Assembly (NCBI GenBank): GCA_023897205.1 | Contig: JAHWDD010000033.1 | Location: forward strand, 186,001-250,000 | Origin: Exophiala sp. HKRS030 | Taxonomy: Eukaryota > Ascomycota > Eurotiomycetes > Chaetothyriales > Herpotrichiellaceae | Length of the DNA stretch: 64,000 nt | Reading direction: 5' to 3' | Part shown: piece by piece, positions 52,613 through 63,687 of the stretch | Position numbering within the stretch: position 1 is the first letter of the stretch | Layout: each line of letters begins with the position of its first letter | Position numbers and translations under genes: made by a program | The notes under the pieces: generated by a model | Database searches by the model: none | What the model saw: only the letters and a program-made list of their open reading frames with translations | What the model was told of the DNA's origin: nothing

Positions 52613-54571
52613 TCACTTCTCAGGTAGAGTCTCGGCCATAGTCGGGTCAGCCAGACTGGGACGCCGTACATCATTCCCACCTTTTCTAGTCTTGATCCCC
52701 ACCAACTGGCCCATTTCCCTCCAGAAACCAACGGGCGGGTCCAAGAAGGTGTCCTCATATGCATCGATAGTCGGTCTTTCCCAAACCAGATCCGCCTCGT
52801 GTGGACGCACAATCTTTGTCTTTTTAAGGATCTTCCAGAATGGATACAACAATGGGATGAACAGTTGCATGGTGTAGTTGGCGAAGAAACTCGACGTTGA
52901 CCATGGAAGGTAACAAGTGTACCCGTAGATGCAGCAAACCGTGAACATCCATGCGAGCGCAAAGTATGCACAGTATGGTTGGAACCAGCCTGTGTACGGA
53001 AGAGTCTTTCGATCTAATCCTTGAGCTTTGCAGGCGCGGTAAAAGAAGATATACGTTATCGACATGACGATATAGCTGATGAGTCCTATACAGAGAGTTA
53101 GTCACGGTCAATGCGAACAGAAAAAGGAAAAAATCTGTACTAACCTCCTCCTGTTACAAGACTGGCAAACCATCCAATGACCACGGACGAGTTGTTAGAG
53201 CATTGCAAGAATGCGAACATAGGGAAGATCATGACCACGAAGAAACAATAGATTGGTACACCTTTGCGCGTGCAATGTGTCAAGATCTTGGGCGCTCTAC
53301 CTTCGAGTGCTAGACCGTACAGCGTTCTGACTGCCGCGTACGTGTAAGTGTTACCGGCAGAGAAGATCGATGTCAACATCAATCTGATAGAGCGTCAGTA
53401 AATGCAAGTCAGCGATGTTTGCAGGAGAGAACTTGCGCATTGACGACATGAGGGAATACAGTCACTCCCAGATTCTCCATTGCAATAACATATGGAGATG
53501 AGCCTGCGGAGCCATCACCTCCTCCGTTGACGATATTTGTGAGCGCAGGATCTCTAGAGCTGCATACAATGCCAACCGCCAATGCACCACCAATGAAGAA
53601 AATGCCGAAACGAACATAAACCATCTTGAATGCGGCTTTGATGTATACCCGTGGCCGAGCGGCTTCGGCGGCCACGATAGAGATATATTCAGGCCCAACC
53701 ACTGTGAAGACAGCAGATGTCAGTGCAGCTAAGAAGCCCTGGAATCGACCCAGATCACCAGTCGACAAGTATTCGCGGAATGCACCGCCGTGTTTCCAAT
53801 TGGTGAACCCATATGCTTCATGTTTTGGGTTCCCGCCGACCATGGTAATGAAGGTAAAGAAGAAGAGCGAGAAGATCAATATCACTTTGCCGCCAGAAAG
53901 CCAGAATTCTGCTTCACCGTATGCTCGGACTGCTAGGACATTGATCGAGCTGCATAGATAGATTAGGATCACCGATTGATAGACGAAGGTGCTTGTGGGA
54001 GATGGCTCACGCGTAGCATATGATAATAGCGGTAACTACACCAGCAACAGGGCCCGGTTCAGTCACTTTGTCGCTCCAGAAAGACAATACCAATGTGAAA
54101 GCTGAAATTTCAAACGGGATAAGTAGTGCTTCATAGAAGCTGATATATTACGGTCAGTAAAATAAGGAATGAGAGCTCGGCATGGACATTTACTGACAAG
54201 AAGTTCCAGCCAACCATGAACCCAAGGGCTTCGTCGACCCATTTGCCAGCTAAACGAATGAAACCGCCGGCGACGGGAAATGCAGTACTCATCTCAGCGA
54301 TCGAGTTATTGACCATGGCTAGAACACAGGACTGGATGCCGTAGGCTAGAAGCAAGTTCGCGGCGCCGCCATTGTATAGACCTGTGCCGATACTGACGAA
54401 TAGTGCCGTGCCGATAGAGCCTCCAATCGCGATGAGCTGGATCTGACGATTGTTAAGATGACGCTGAAGGTTATCAACATTCTCTGATAAAAACCCTTCT
54501 TGAACAGCGTGGGCTTCTGGGGAGCGCGGTGAATCCCCGCCCTTCTCTTTAAACCGATTGAGGATTGCCAT
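52613..54571 (-). CDS. Amino-acid permease (APC family, fungal YAT type), 5 exons, 575 aa
   Basis: Exons on the minus strand are 54571-54198, 54139-54011, 53949-53437, 53383-53145 and 53085-52613, giving 1,728 coding nt with consistent phases. The product begins MAILNRFKEKGGD. It has the YAT opening LQRHLNNRQIQLIAIGGSIGTALFVSIG, TM3-4 with WNFFFYEALLIPFE across the first splice, AYGEAEFWLSGGKVI, the SIFSAGNTYTYAAVRTLYGLALEGRAP block after the third intron, and FFYRACKAQGLDRKTLPY. The tail is KPHEADLVWERPTIDAYE-like. Twelve TM segments are expected, in the plasma membrane, as a proton symporter for amino acids; specificity is not readable. The third intron is of the GC-AG class (GCAAGT donor at 53436), and the first donor is the weak GTCAGT. 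No start or stop irregularity. Confidence 0.93.
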
Positions 54572-56330
54572 GGAGTCGACGTGTGGGTATCGACAATCGT
54601 GGTTTGATAAGATCAGATGTCTCGATCATTCAGAGACAGAGGATTTGGAAAGGAAGAAGAGAACACGGACACACGTCAGGTCGAAGACAATTGCGCAAGG
54701 CGGGGTGACATCAAGATCGGGTTGAGCAGAGATTGACTAGACGGGGCCTTCGTGTGCCATCGAATCTCGCCAGCATTTCTGTTGCTAACATGGCACACAG
54801 GCCTGACCCCAGCGATGCCTTGGATCATTATTCGATACTCGGTTCATACCCTAGCGATCGATCAGCGTCGGCCATGCTACGCCCCGCAAAAAAGAGGAGG
54901 ACAATCCTCGCCAGTCGACATCGAGTCGTTGAACTCGTAAATGAGTGTGGAGAGGACGAGGATCAAAATACAAAAGCTCTCCACTGGTCAAGCTTAAGAC
55001 GCTTGAATGCGGGTCAAGCTTCGGCTCGACGGCTGGGAGACCGCCACCAACGTCAAAACGCCGCACCAGACTGCGTCATGATTGGGAAACTACTTCCGAA
55101 ATGTATTTTCGAGATGGAGTTTCAGAAAGTCACGCGAGGACTAGCCGCAGGCTGACAACGATTGAAGTTGGGATATGAATTCTTCGACCCCAAGATAGCT
55201 TTAGCGAGTCATCTGTCCTGAAAGCGACCAAGCTGATGACCTATCGCGCAGTAGCAAAAGGGAGATTGCTGAATGGCATCAATCTATTGGCGAAATGCTC
55301 TGGACAACAGGACGACGGACTAGACCAATATAGACACTTTAGTTCCTTGCAGACGGCTGATGTATTGTGTTTGTAACTACAAAGCAATTTCAAAGGAATG
55401 AAGGCTCCTCAGTCAAAATTGTCTCTATGCTTTCCAAACTACTTGGCGATCCTATCAAGCCATCCCCCTCAGAAGCTTCACCTACCTTGTATGCATTACG
55501 TTATGTGAATGTTTTTGCCCGAAACAAGCGTCCCCTGATGTTTTTACGTCGGAAAAAATGATTAAGTGGGGTGAGGCAATCCGAGTCCACGCATGCATGA
55601 ACTTCGTTCATCTTCAGCAATACTAAGATGAAGTCGCATAAGCATCGATTAACGAAGCGTCAAATGAGTCCGAGTGGCCACTTTATATGTCGAGGGCTGA
55701 AAAGTGAGCTTGGCCAGAAGAATTTTATCAAAAATCAACATGGCAGTCAATACATTCCTTTCTCTTCAAATGCAAGTCGTCTAAAGACTTCAGGCTAGCC
55801 ACTCAGCGTTTTGATATAGATAATGGTGCACAATAAACCTTAGCAAGTCATACAAAAGGAAGTATTGATCGCATATGAACCAAGCCTTACCACGAGCGGA
55901 AGATCTCCAGAATATATTCTTAACTTCAAGGCACAGAGAGATCGTACTCACGTGCTTTACTACAGCACAACTTTTGCACTAATCGTGTCTAACCAGAGTT
56001 TGAGAACTCCTCTCGACACTTTCACGGCATGTCTTCGTTCACAACGTTTTCAACCATTATTGAGGACGAGGGCCAGGCCAGCATTTACGAAACATAGAGG
56101 GCGATATTGTACACATGATAACCACTCCCCGCACCAGATGGAAAAACGTTGGATGCAATCCCCGCACATCGCGACTTGCGGTATCGGAACCCGTCCGTCA
56201 GGATATACCAGCCTCTATCATTGAATATATACACTATCCCCAACATGTTGAGGTAATGGCAGTCGATGTTAAGACCTTTGAGTCTTACTATGCGCTTCGG
56301 CAACGGACAGTTTCTGGTTGTAAATGAGTT
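54572..56330. other. 1.76-kb divergent intergenic region, no gene supported
   Basis: This lies between the permease start (-) and the second hydrolase (+). A 140-codon plus-strand frame at 54733-55155 is basic and lacks any recognised domain or codon-level support. I do not call it. No RNA gene or repeat is recognised. Confidence 0.45.
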
Positions 56331-57536
56331 ATGGCCGAGTATCGCCATTATGCAGTTCCAGACAAGCAATGGGCCGATGTATGCTCTCTCTTTTTCCTAT
56401 ACCCATTCCCTCAGCTATCAATTGTATGGACCCAGAATACTCACAAGGATCCATCCGGAAAGTTCCCAAATAACCTGCCGCCACAAACACAGATCGACTC
56501 GATGAGCCGAGCCAGACTAGTCATCCAAGCTCAACCGGGTCTCGACATTTCAGAGCTCGACGTCGTGGCACGAGATGACCATCCCATCCGGGTCAGAGTA
56601 TATCGTAAAACAGACTCGCAGAACCTCCCGCTATTCATCTACATCCACGGCGGCGGTTTTGTCACGGGCGGCCTCGAGACAGACGATCGGTATTGTCGGA
56701 AGATCGCTGCTGAGGTGGACGTCGCTGTTGTTAGTGTCGAATATCGACTCGCGCCAGAGAACAAGTTTCCGACTGGATTCAAGGATTCATATGATGTGGT
56801 GAAATGGGTAAGACCGTCGAGGACCCATGTGCATGCCTATGCTCTGTTGAAGGCGCACTACTGACTAGTACTTGCCTCGAAACGTCAGGCTACGCAGCCC
56901 GAGGCTCAAGCACGTCTACAGGTCGATTTGTCCAAAGGTTTCATTCTCGGAGGGACTTCTGCAGGAGGCAACTTCACTGCGGGTATCGCTCATTTGGCGC
57001 GCGACCGAGGTCTTTCACCTAAATTGACTGGGCTTGTCTTCCTTGCGTCCAGCTTCTGCCACCCTGACGTGCGGCCCGAGCGATTCAAGGATCGAATTCT
57101 GAGTATTGACGAAATTCACGATGCGCCAGGTTTGACGAGGAAAAGTGTGGAGTATTTTGCCGGTAGGAATCTGATCGTTTTTTCTCCTCTAACACCAACT
57201 GTTTTTGTGTGCCAGCGCGGAAGCCGGAAGCTGACGAAATGGAATCTGTTTGCAGATCAATACGGGGCCCCATTCGATGATCCACGGTACTCACCGCTTC
57301 TCTTCGACTCGCATGCAGATCTCGCAAAGAAAGCATTCTTCTCCGTCTGTGGATGGGATCCTAGGCGCGACGAAGCGATTCTGCTTGAGCAGCTGCTCAA
57401 GGACGAAGGTGTGGATACGAGGATAAACATCCACACTGGCCTCCCCCATGGGTTCTGGACTACATGCCCATTGCTACCGGTGTCGCTGAGGTGGGAAGAG
57501 GAATTGATCGAGAATGTGAAATGGATTTTGCACTGA
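56331..57536 (+). CDS. Alpha/beta hydrolase fold-3 (HGGG type), probably 4 exons, 320 aa
   Basis: Certain parts: the frame from ATG 56331 with HGGGF (IYIHGGGFVTGG), an 81-nt intron 56808-56888, then GTSAGGNF, the CGWDPRRDE Asp loop and GLPHGFW His, all in family order. Two further introns are likely because they leave the frame open and improve the protein. One is 56379-56447 (69 nt, GTATGC...CACAAG), which joins WAD to DPSGKF. The other is 57163-57255 (93 nt, GTAGGA...TTGCAG, with a CTGAC branch site about 25 nt before the acceptor), which joins EYFAD to QYGAPFDD. Both are multiples of three and stop-free, so they read as coding. With them removed the product has the usual 320 residues. The substrate is an unknown small ester. 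It is unrelated in sequence detail to the hydrolase at 1019. Confidence 0.82.
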
Positions 57537-57949
57537 GAGTAGTCAGAATCTTAATTGTCGAATGCAATGGTTTATTACTTCCTCCATCTTGCATGATAAT
57601 CATATGCTGGTCCTCTCAAAAATACATAAATATGCCATTTATGAGCGGCGATTGCAAGTTTCGATGGACGTAAGAGTGGAAAATAGCATGTTTGGGGCAG
57701 GGCGTTCTCTATTGACTATGGTAGTTTATGCTGCTGGTGGACGCCCTTGACGATTCAGCCTTGTCTGCCTTACCTGCGCCAAGGCTGTGGAAGCTGAATC
57801 CCCCAGCCACGTGAATGACCACCTTGTTACTCCTACAACAGGCAGCATATTTCTAAGGGAGTCGTACCAAGTAAAAGTCTCATTTCCGTCCATACATTCG
57901 AAGCCGAGATCGTAGGAGATCTGAAGTTGTCGTTGAATATATCAATGGT
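57537..57949. other. Short intergenic region between two plus-strand genes
   Basis: 413 bp that hold the 3' end of the hydrolase and the promoter of the ADP-ribosylglycohydrolase gene. Nothing else is recognised. Confidence 0.5.
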
Positions 57950-59481
57950 ATGGAGTCGACTTCGGGCTTAGACTACCTTGAACTCCACCCCTTCGTCAGG
58001 GCAACCACTAACGAGAAGATTTTGGGCTGCATATTTGGAGGAGCACTCGGAGATTGTATTGGATTATATACCGGTGAGAATATACCACCCTATATTTGTT
58101 CATCTTCTTACAGACGTGAGAATTTCTGCCCAAGACGATATGCGACAAGGAATATCACACGAGGGTCTTCAGCCTTGTGGAGCAAAGGACGCCTTTCAGA
58201 GGTGATACACACCGAGGTGAACATCAATTCGACCTACTGTGATATCGAACATTAACGCCTTTCAGATAAATTCGAAGTCGTTCGTGTGCCCCTTGTCGAA
58301 TGAGTCCTGCCCGCCGTCCTGACAGCGAATAGGGATCATGGACCGACGACACTGACCACGCGCTGCTACTCATCCTGTCCTTTCTTCACAACAAGGGACA
58401 GATTCTGCCCATAGATTTCGCTCAACGGCTGAAGATCTGGGTCCGTCATGGACTGCTCGCGCTTGACCGACTTCCGCTCGGGATTCGACGTACGACCTCC
58501 TCAGTCGCTTCCTATCCTGAATTCGACACAGATCCAGTGAGGGTCGCTCTCAAAAGTTGGCTCAATTCCAAACGAAATGCTGCCGCAAATGGCTCTCTGA
58601 TGAGGACTCATCCTTTGGGCGTAATGTGCCTGGGAAAATCTCCAAATGAAACCTTTGACATCGCGGCTAAGATGAGCCAGACGACTCATGCAGACCCGCG
58701 GTGTACAGTTTCCTGCTGTGCTGTGACGGCCTTGGTGCGTGGTATCCTGCGTGGCGAGATTCGCCTTAAAAGAGATCTAGATCGAGTTCTAGTCGAGGCA
58801 TACGAGTTTGTTCGTGAAAGAGAGGACCTACGCAACCCAGGGTATAACCTTGACGCAGCAAGTCCACTGAGCGACGATGAGGACAGGGCCCTCCTTGATA
58901 TCGAGGAGTACAAGAAGCACATTGAGGTGGAGAGCTTTGCTGACTTGCAGCTGGATGATGCACGTAAGATGGGTTACGTTTATAAATGTCTAGGAGCGGC
59001 GGTCTTCGCATTGAGGATGGCCATGCGGGATGAAGCGTCCGAATTCCTCACGGAGTTCGAGGGCAAGAATCGATTTCAAGAGATTATTGTGGCGTTGATT
59101 ATGGAAGGCGGCGACGCTGACACTAATGGGTGTGTGGCCGGAGCTTTGCTTGGTGCTTGGTATGGCTATTCACGCTTACCTGGTAGCTGGAGATCTGGCA
59201 TACAGCATCGTGACTGGTTGCTTCGAAAGTGTCAGGCTTTGAGCTGGCAGGTTGGGGTTGATAAGAGGCATGACCGTCGAGAGGAAGGGGCAGTCGATGA
59301 AGACACACGGCCAGATGGTGGAAGAGGTCTGTTCACCGAGAAGGAACTCAATGATAGGGAAAGGGCTCTCGTGGAAAAGATCCTTCTGAAAGACAAAGCA
59401 CGTAGAGACACGGAAATAAAGGAAAAAGTGAAGGGAAAAGGTTTGACTGGATGGGTCAAGAGTTTGACACTATCAACATAA
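57950..59481 (+). CDS. ADP-ribosylglycohydrolase (ARH/DraG family), 3 exons, junction 2 off by one base
   Basis: Exons are 57950-58073, 58121-58238 and 58333-59481. Exon 1 holds KILGCIFGGALGDCIGLYT, the N-terminal metal-binding motif. Exon 2, after a 47-nt intron, continues EFLPKTICDKEYHTRVFSLVE then TPFRGDTHRGEHQFDL. Exon 3 opens with SWTDDTDHALLL, the second metal-binding motif, and carries NGSLMRTHPLGVMCLG, the HADPRCTVSCCAVTALVRG block and, late, MEGGDADTNGCVAGALLGAWYG, the third. Together these are the dinuclear magnesium site of enzymes that remove ADP-ribose from proteins or small molecules. The second intron (58239-58332, GTGATA...AATAG) leaves exon 3 one base out of phase. A single extra G in the GGG at 58332-58334 would restore 463 aa. 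Either that base is missing, or the true junction differs. Confidence 0.85.
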
Positions 59482-59641
59482 CCAATTGCTCCCCTGGGCA
59501 AGATGCTCATTAAAATTCTGCACATAGCCACGTGAGTCGTCAATATTCCGCCAGCCCACTCCATGTACTCCGTTAGTACATTGGAAATAATCGGGCGATA
59601 AAAGCCCAGTGCTTTTTGTTGGGTATTCACCTTATTCACTC

Positions 59642-61297
59642 TTAAATTAATGAAAGTTTGCGTCCATGTTTGTGATGATGGTGATGATGTTGGGCTCCAG
59701 CGTCAACCACTCCAGGGACACCACTATTCAGCAACGCTGCTTTCTTCCCAAACTTGCAACACGCTTCGTGTCGCCTAAGATTATCTAACCTCGGGAATCT
59801 CCTCTTGCAGCCGAGATCGTTGAACTTGCACAACATGTGTTGGTGCTTGGGTCGATGTGTCGCCATATGCCGTTTGAAATTCGAACCTTCTCCATTCAGA
59901 AACTGGCCACAAATATGGCAATACATCTTGTTTCCATTATGGCATGATGCAACATGTTCGTCTCGCACTTGCTTGTACATGAACGATTTTGGGCAACCAG
60001 GAAAAGTGCATTTGAAGGCGCCTGCATCAGTTGAACCATCGCTGTTTCGGGCGCCGTGAACCGCAGTAGCTTGCGAGATGAGTGGTGCCAAATGTTTCTT
60101 GGAGATATGACCTGTCAACGCAGCTTCTGAGGCGAACTCAGCACTATCGCAATCTTGCCAACCACATTTGACTACACCTTTGACTAGATGAACAGCTTTG
60201 AGGTGTTTCTTCAGGTCAACAGCCGAAGCAAAAGACGCGCCACAGACTGTACCACAAGGCATGAGCCATTGACAAGCTCGTGACGTACTTGGTTCCAATA
60301 CAGCTGACAGAAGGTCTTTGGTTTCGAGGAGTGGGTTCTTGAATTGTGCAACATGCATTTGTGTGTCTGGTATGGTTTTGGAATCCGGAGGAGGCTGTGC
60401 CATGACAGCGGGGGTTGAAGCCAATTGATAGTCCATCTTTGCGGTTTGTTGGTGGGCAATCGCTGGATGACAACCATATTCTAGACCGAAAGGAGGGAGA
60501 GGGTACTGCCCTAGCTGTGGAGCGAAAGTGGGAGGTCCTGTGCAGATCTGGGTTGGGGGTAGATTGCTCCAATATGGGACAGCGCTTCCGAAGCACTGAT
60601 GATGCATCGGCAGATCCAATGGAGGCGCTACAAGGTCGGAAGGCAAGCTCGGGATATCTGATAACTGGAAGTTCATCAGATCAGTTCCCTCGAGCGATGC
60701 TTCAGATGTAGGAAATGTGGTATCTCCGAGAAGGGGAACAGAATAAGAAAGACCTAGAGATTTATCTTTTTCAAACTCATTCCAGTCAATGCAGTCGAAG
60801 CAAGAGAAATCGCATTCGCCCTCATGACATTTTTTGTCATGCTCATCGTGGTGGCATTGTGCGCAATCGTCGAGAAACTCTCCAGGGCCAGCATCGACCT
60901 TGTGCTGATTGAATTGCTGATGTTCGTCTTCGCAGTCCTCACAATCGTCGACGCAATCCTTGCAGTCCATGACACTCGGTGAATTATGCCGGATCTCCTC
61001 ACCAGATTTTGATGAGTTGCCCTCGGTGGTCAGGTCATCGTAGTCGGTACAGTAATTGTGACCTCCTGATGCGCGAGCACAGAGATCATCTTCATCGTCT
61101 TCTCCACAGCATGCATACTTCAGTGGTTCTATGGAGAAGCGAGAGGGACTTCTGGACGATGCACCGGTTCTTATCGGAGGTCTGAATGTTTGAGATCGAT
61201 TCGCCAATCGAGATTTAGGAAACACATCGAGTGGATTGACATATGGTTGATGGTGAAAATCATAGGCTGTCAGCCCTTGAGACGGTGATCTTCCCAT
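59642..61297 (-). CDS. C2H2 zinc-finger protein with acidic Cys/His-rich module, 551 aa
   Basis: A single exon from ATG 61297 (MGRSPSQGLTAYDF). Residues 112-169 form an acidic, Cys- and His-dense module (CKDCVDDCEDCEDEHQQF, later CAQCHHDEHDKKCHEGECDF and SCFDC) that could bind metal but matches no finger I know. The middle is Pro/Gln-rich, as in activation regions. From about 341 to 515 there are five C2H2-like fingers, several with extra cysteines: CGTVCGASF...HLKAVH, CGWQDCDSAEF...HISKKH, CTFPGCPKSF...HVASCH, CHICGQF...HMATH and CKFNDLGCKRRF...HEACC. The protein ends with a short His run and basic residues. A DNA-binding transcription factor is likely; targets and pathway are unknown. The nearest gene, AIP1, is on the same strand upstream. 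Confidence 0.85.
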   Translation of the reverse strand: MGRSPSQGLTAYDFHHQPYVNPLDVFPKSRLANRSQTFRPPIRTGASSRSPSRFSIEPLKYACCGEDDEDDLCARASGGHNYCTDYDDLTTEGNSSKSGEEIRHNSPSVMDCKDCVDDCEDCEDEHQQFNQHKVDAGPGEFLDDCAQCHHDEHDKKCHEGECDFSCFDCIDWNEFEKDKSLGLSYSVPLLGDTTFPTSEASLEGTDLMNFQLSDIPSLPSDLVAPPLDLPMHHQCFGSAVPYWSNLPPTQICTGPPTFAPQLGQYPLPPFGLEYGCHPAIAHQQTAKMDYQLASTPAVMAQPPPDSKTIPDTQMHVAQFKNPLLETKDLLSAVLEPSTSRACQWLMPCGTVCGASFASAVDLKKHLKAVHLVKGVVKCGWQDCDSAEFASEAALTGHISKKHLAPLISQATAVHGARNSDGSTDAGAFKCTFPGCPKSFMYKQVRDEHVASCHNGNKMYCHICGQFLNGEGSNFKRHMATHRPKHQHMLCKFNDLGCKRRFPRLDNLRRHEACCKFGKKAALLNSGVPGVVDAGAQHHHHHHKHGRKLSLI

Positions 61298-61754
61298 GGT
61301 GAGAATGTTGTTTTAAACTGAACTTATCATAGGAAATAGATCGGAATCAGTAGTACCAAGTAGATACGTGTTTCGATCATTCAGTAGGACAATGACGGCT
61401 CGGATGAGACACCCCAAGGCTGGGTTGTAAGACGTGGGGAACGAGAAAATCCATGGAGGAATTGCTAATCTTTGCCAAGACCGAGATCAGTTGGGGCTAG
61501 CCATTTTTGGCCTAGTATCTACGGACAGTCCCCCGGCCAGAAACGGCAGTTAAACGGCAGTCATCAAGTTCTCCGTACTGACAGTCTAATCTCAACATGA
61601 TTGTATACTGAAGATTATGAGAACCAGCAACATCGAGATGCAGTAGCGGGTGTCTAAGCGATCATCATGTATATCTAGGAAGTGCCAGATACTCCCTAAT
61701 CACGATTGAGAACCATCTAACCTCTCATCAGGTCATATCAATCATAAAGTCCAT
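61298..61754. other. Intergenic between the C2H2 and AIP1 genes
   Basis: 457 bp with the C2H2 promoter and the AIP1 3' end. No further feature is recognised. Confidence 0.5.
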
Positions 61755-63687
61755 TTAGCTAATCGTGACCTTCCACTTTTTGATTGCGGCATCAGCCCCT
61801 GTGCTGTAGACAGTATCGCCAATCCAGACAATTCCATTGACGCCTTCTTTATGCGCGTTGGTCTCCTTGACACGCTTGCCTGGCTCCTTTAAACTCCACA
61901 CAAAGATATTTGTGTCCAAACTGCCCGATACAGCACCACTGCCTTCCGGGTTCCATGCGATGGCGGTAATCTTACCAGAGTGTGCGCTCCAACGATCAGT
62001 GACCAACTCGAGACTGGATGAACCAGTGACGAGACCAGTGAGACCACTGCTGATCTTGTAGACATAGATCTTGCCGGCAGCAGTGCCAGCAGCAAGCAGG
62101 GAGCCATCCGCAGAAAATGCAATTGCTGTCAACGGCGTGGCTGAAACCTTTTCAACCACAGCAGTCTGCCTCGGCGCTTTCCCAGGCACCACCGAAAACA
62201 ACCTGAGGCTCGAATCTTGGGAACCAATGGCCACGGTGCTGCCTGATGATGCAAGAGCGGTGGGTGAGGATGTGAGAGGAAGCTCTCCGTCTTCCTCCCC
62301 ATCTCTATATACGATGACACTTTCGAGCTGAGCAACTATTGCCAATCCGTCCGAGGTGGTAGTAAGTGCCTTTGGCTGTGATGATAAGGATGTCGGCTTG
62401 CCAGTAAAGGTTCTGGCGCCAACATCAACCTTTCGAAGTGAATCATCCCAGCCAACAGAATAGATTTGAGCATGACCACTCGTCGAGGTTGCCCCAAGAC
62501 CTGAGATGATGTTGGTATGACCATCACCTTCGATGGCCTCAGCGGTTCCGGTTGCGGCATCCCAAGCTGCAAGACGTCCTTCTGAACTTCCTGTCCAGAG
62601 GGTAGCGTTGCTTCCATCACCCACAGATGTGAGGGCAGTGATGTTCTTTTGGTGGCCAGAGACGACCTTTGTAGGTTTGCTTGAATTTGTATTGAGATAA
62701 TTCAAATCACCGCTCAGGGACAGAGAAATGATCAAACCATCCGATCTACCAGCAGGCCACACGACGCCGACTTGTTGATCGGCCACATTGACGGTATCTC
62801 CGAACGTCCATGTGTGGGTGACTTTGCCGGCTTCGACATCCCAGGTCTTGACCGTCCGATCGGCCGACGAAGTGACGAATTTGGTCGAGTCTTTGGACCA
62901 AGATATGCCGAAGATGCTCCCCTTGTGGCCTTCGGAATTGTCTGAAACTTCCGTCTTGACCTCTCCGGTTTTGCCATCGTAGAGGTAGATCTTCCTATCC
63001 CCACCAACGCTGACAAGATGACTCCCGTCTGGAGAGAAAGCAACTCCGTAGAGAAAGTTTGTGTGATTGCCTCGACCGGGGATACTATTGAACTTGAAAG
63101 GGGCGCCATGATAGAAGACGAGATTCTTGTCATCGCCAACGGTGGCGGCTCTCAGTGGTCTTTGTTGTCTTATACTTACAGCATTGACTTGTGCCGAGTG
63201 GCCGCTGATTTCTCCCACAGTATTGCCTGAATCTGCAGTAATACAATGACCATATCTTTGCTTGCCATCGCCGACGGCTATGATACGTTGACTATCACCA
63301 TCCCAGGCAATGTCGTTGATTCGACCAGATATAATTGCATATTCACCCTTGGTAATACCTGAGCCATTGGGGGAACTGTCCCAGACTCTTACGACTCCAG
63401 ATGCGTCTCCGGAAGCAACGTAGTAGCCTGATGGGGAAAATCGTGCAACGGTAGTGGGAGCTGTGTGTTGAGTGTATTGAGACGAAACGGACGGATTGTC
63501 AATAGATCGAAGGAATATGGATTTGTTGGAGGCGTAGGCTATTCTTTCGCCCTTGGAATCAGCGGATAGAGGGGTAGGCTGGCCTCTTGTGGTGGTGGGT
63601 AGGGCGGCATAGATGCCAGCTGTGAGAGTAGTTAGCAGTCAATCTGATGCCGGGACCGTGGACTTACACACCCGCCGTCACCGACAT
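61755..63687 (-). CDS. AIP1: Actin-interacting protein 1 (WD40), 2 exons, 626 aa
   Basis: Exons on the minus strand are 63687-63672 (16 nt, MSVTA plus one base) and 63619-61755; the intron is 52 nt (GTGTGT...CACAG). A nearby GTAAGT gives the wrong phase. The product continues GIYAALPTTTRGQPTPLS, as in other fungal Aip1 proteins. It forms two seven-bladed WD40 propellers, with motifs such as VARFSPSGYYVASGDASGVVRVWD, VNAVSIRQQRPLRAATVGDD, GSIFGISWSKDSTKFVTSSADRTVKTWD and AIAFSADGSLLAAGTAAGKIYVY. Aip1 works with cofilin to disassemble actin filaments at cortical patches. The length is close to the family's usual 600-615. The GTAAGT inside VNAVSIRQ is coding, not a splice site, since removing it would delete a conserved segment. 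Confidence 0.95.

Noticed and set aside
54733..55155. A 140-codon plus-strand frame in the permease upstream region
   Set aside because: Basic composition, no domain, no splice or start support; treated as chance.
57163..57215. A shorter 53-nt intron (GTAGGA...GCCAG) in the second hydrolase
   Set aside because: It would put the conserved C-terminal half out of frame. The 93-nt alternative ending at TTGCAG keeps phase and has a CTGAC branch site.
63100..63190. A GTAAGT inside AIP1 as a splice donor
   Set aside because: The bases encode the conserved VNAVSIRQQRP segment of Aip1, and no matching acceptor keeps the protein intact.
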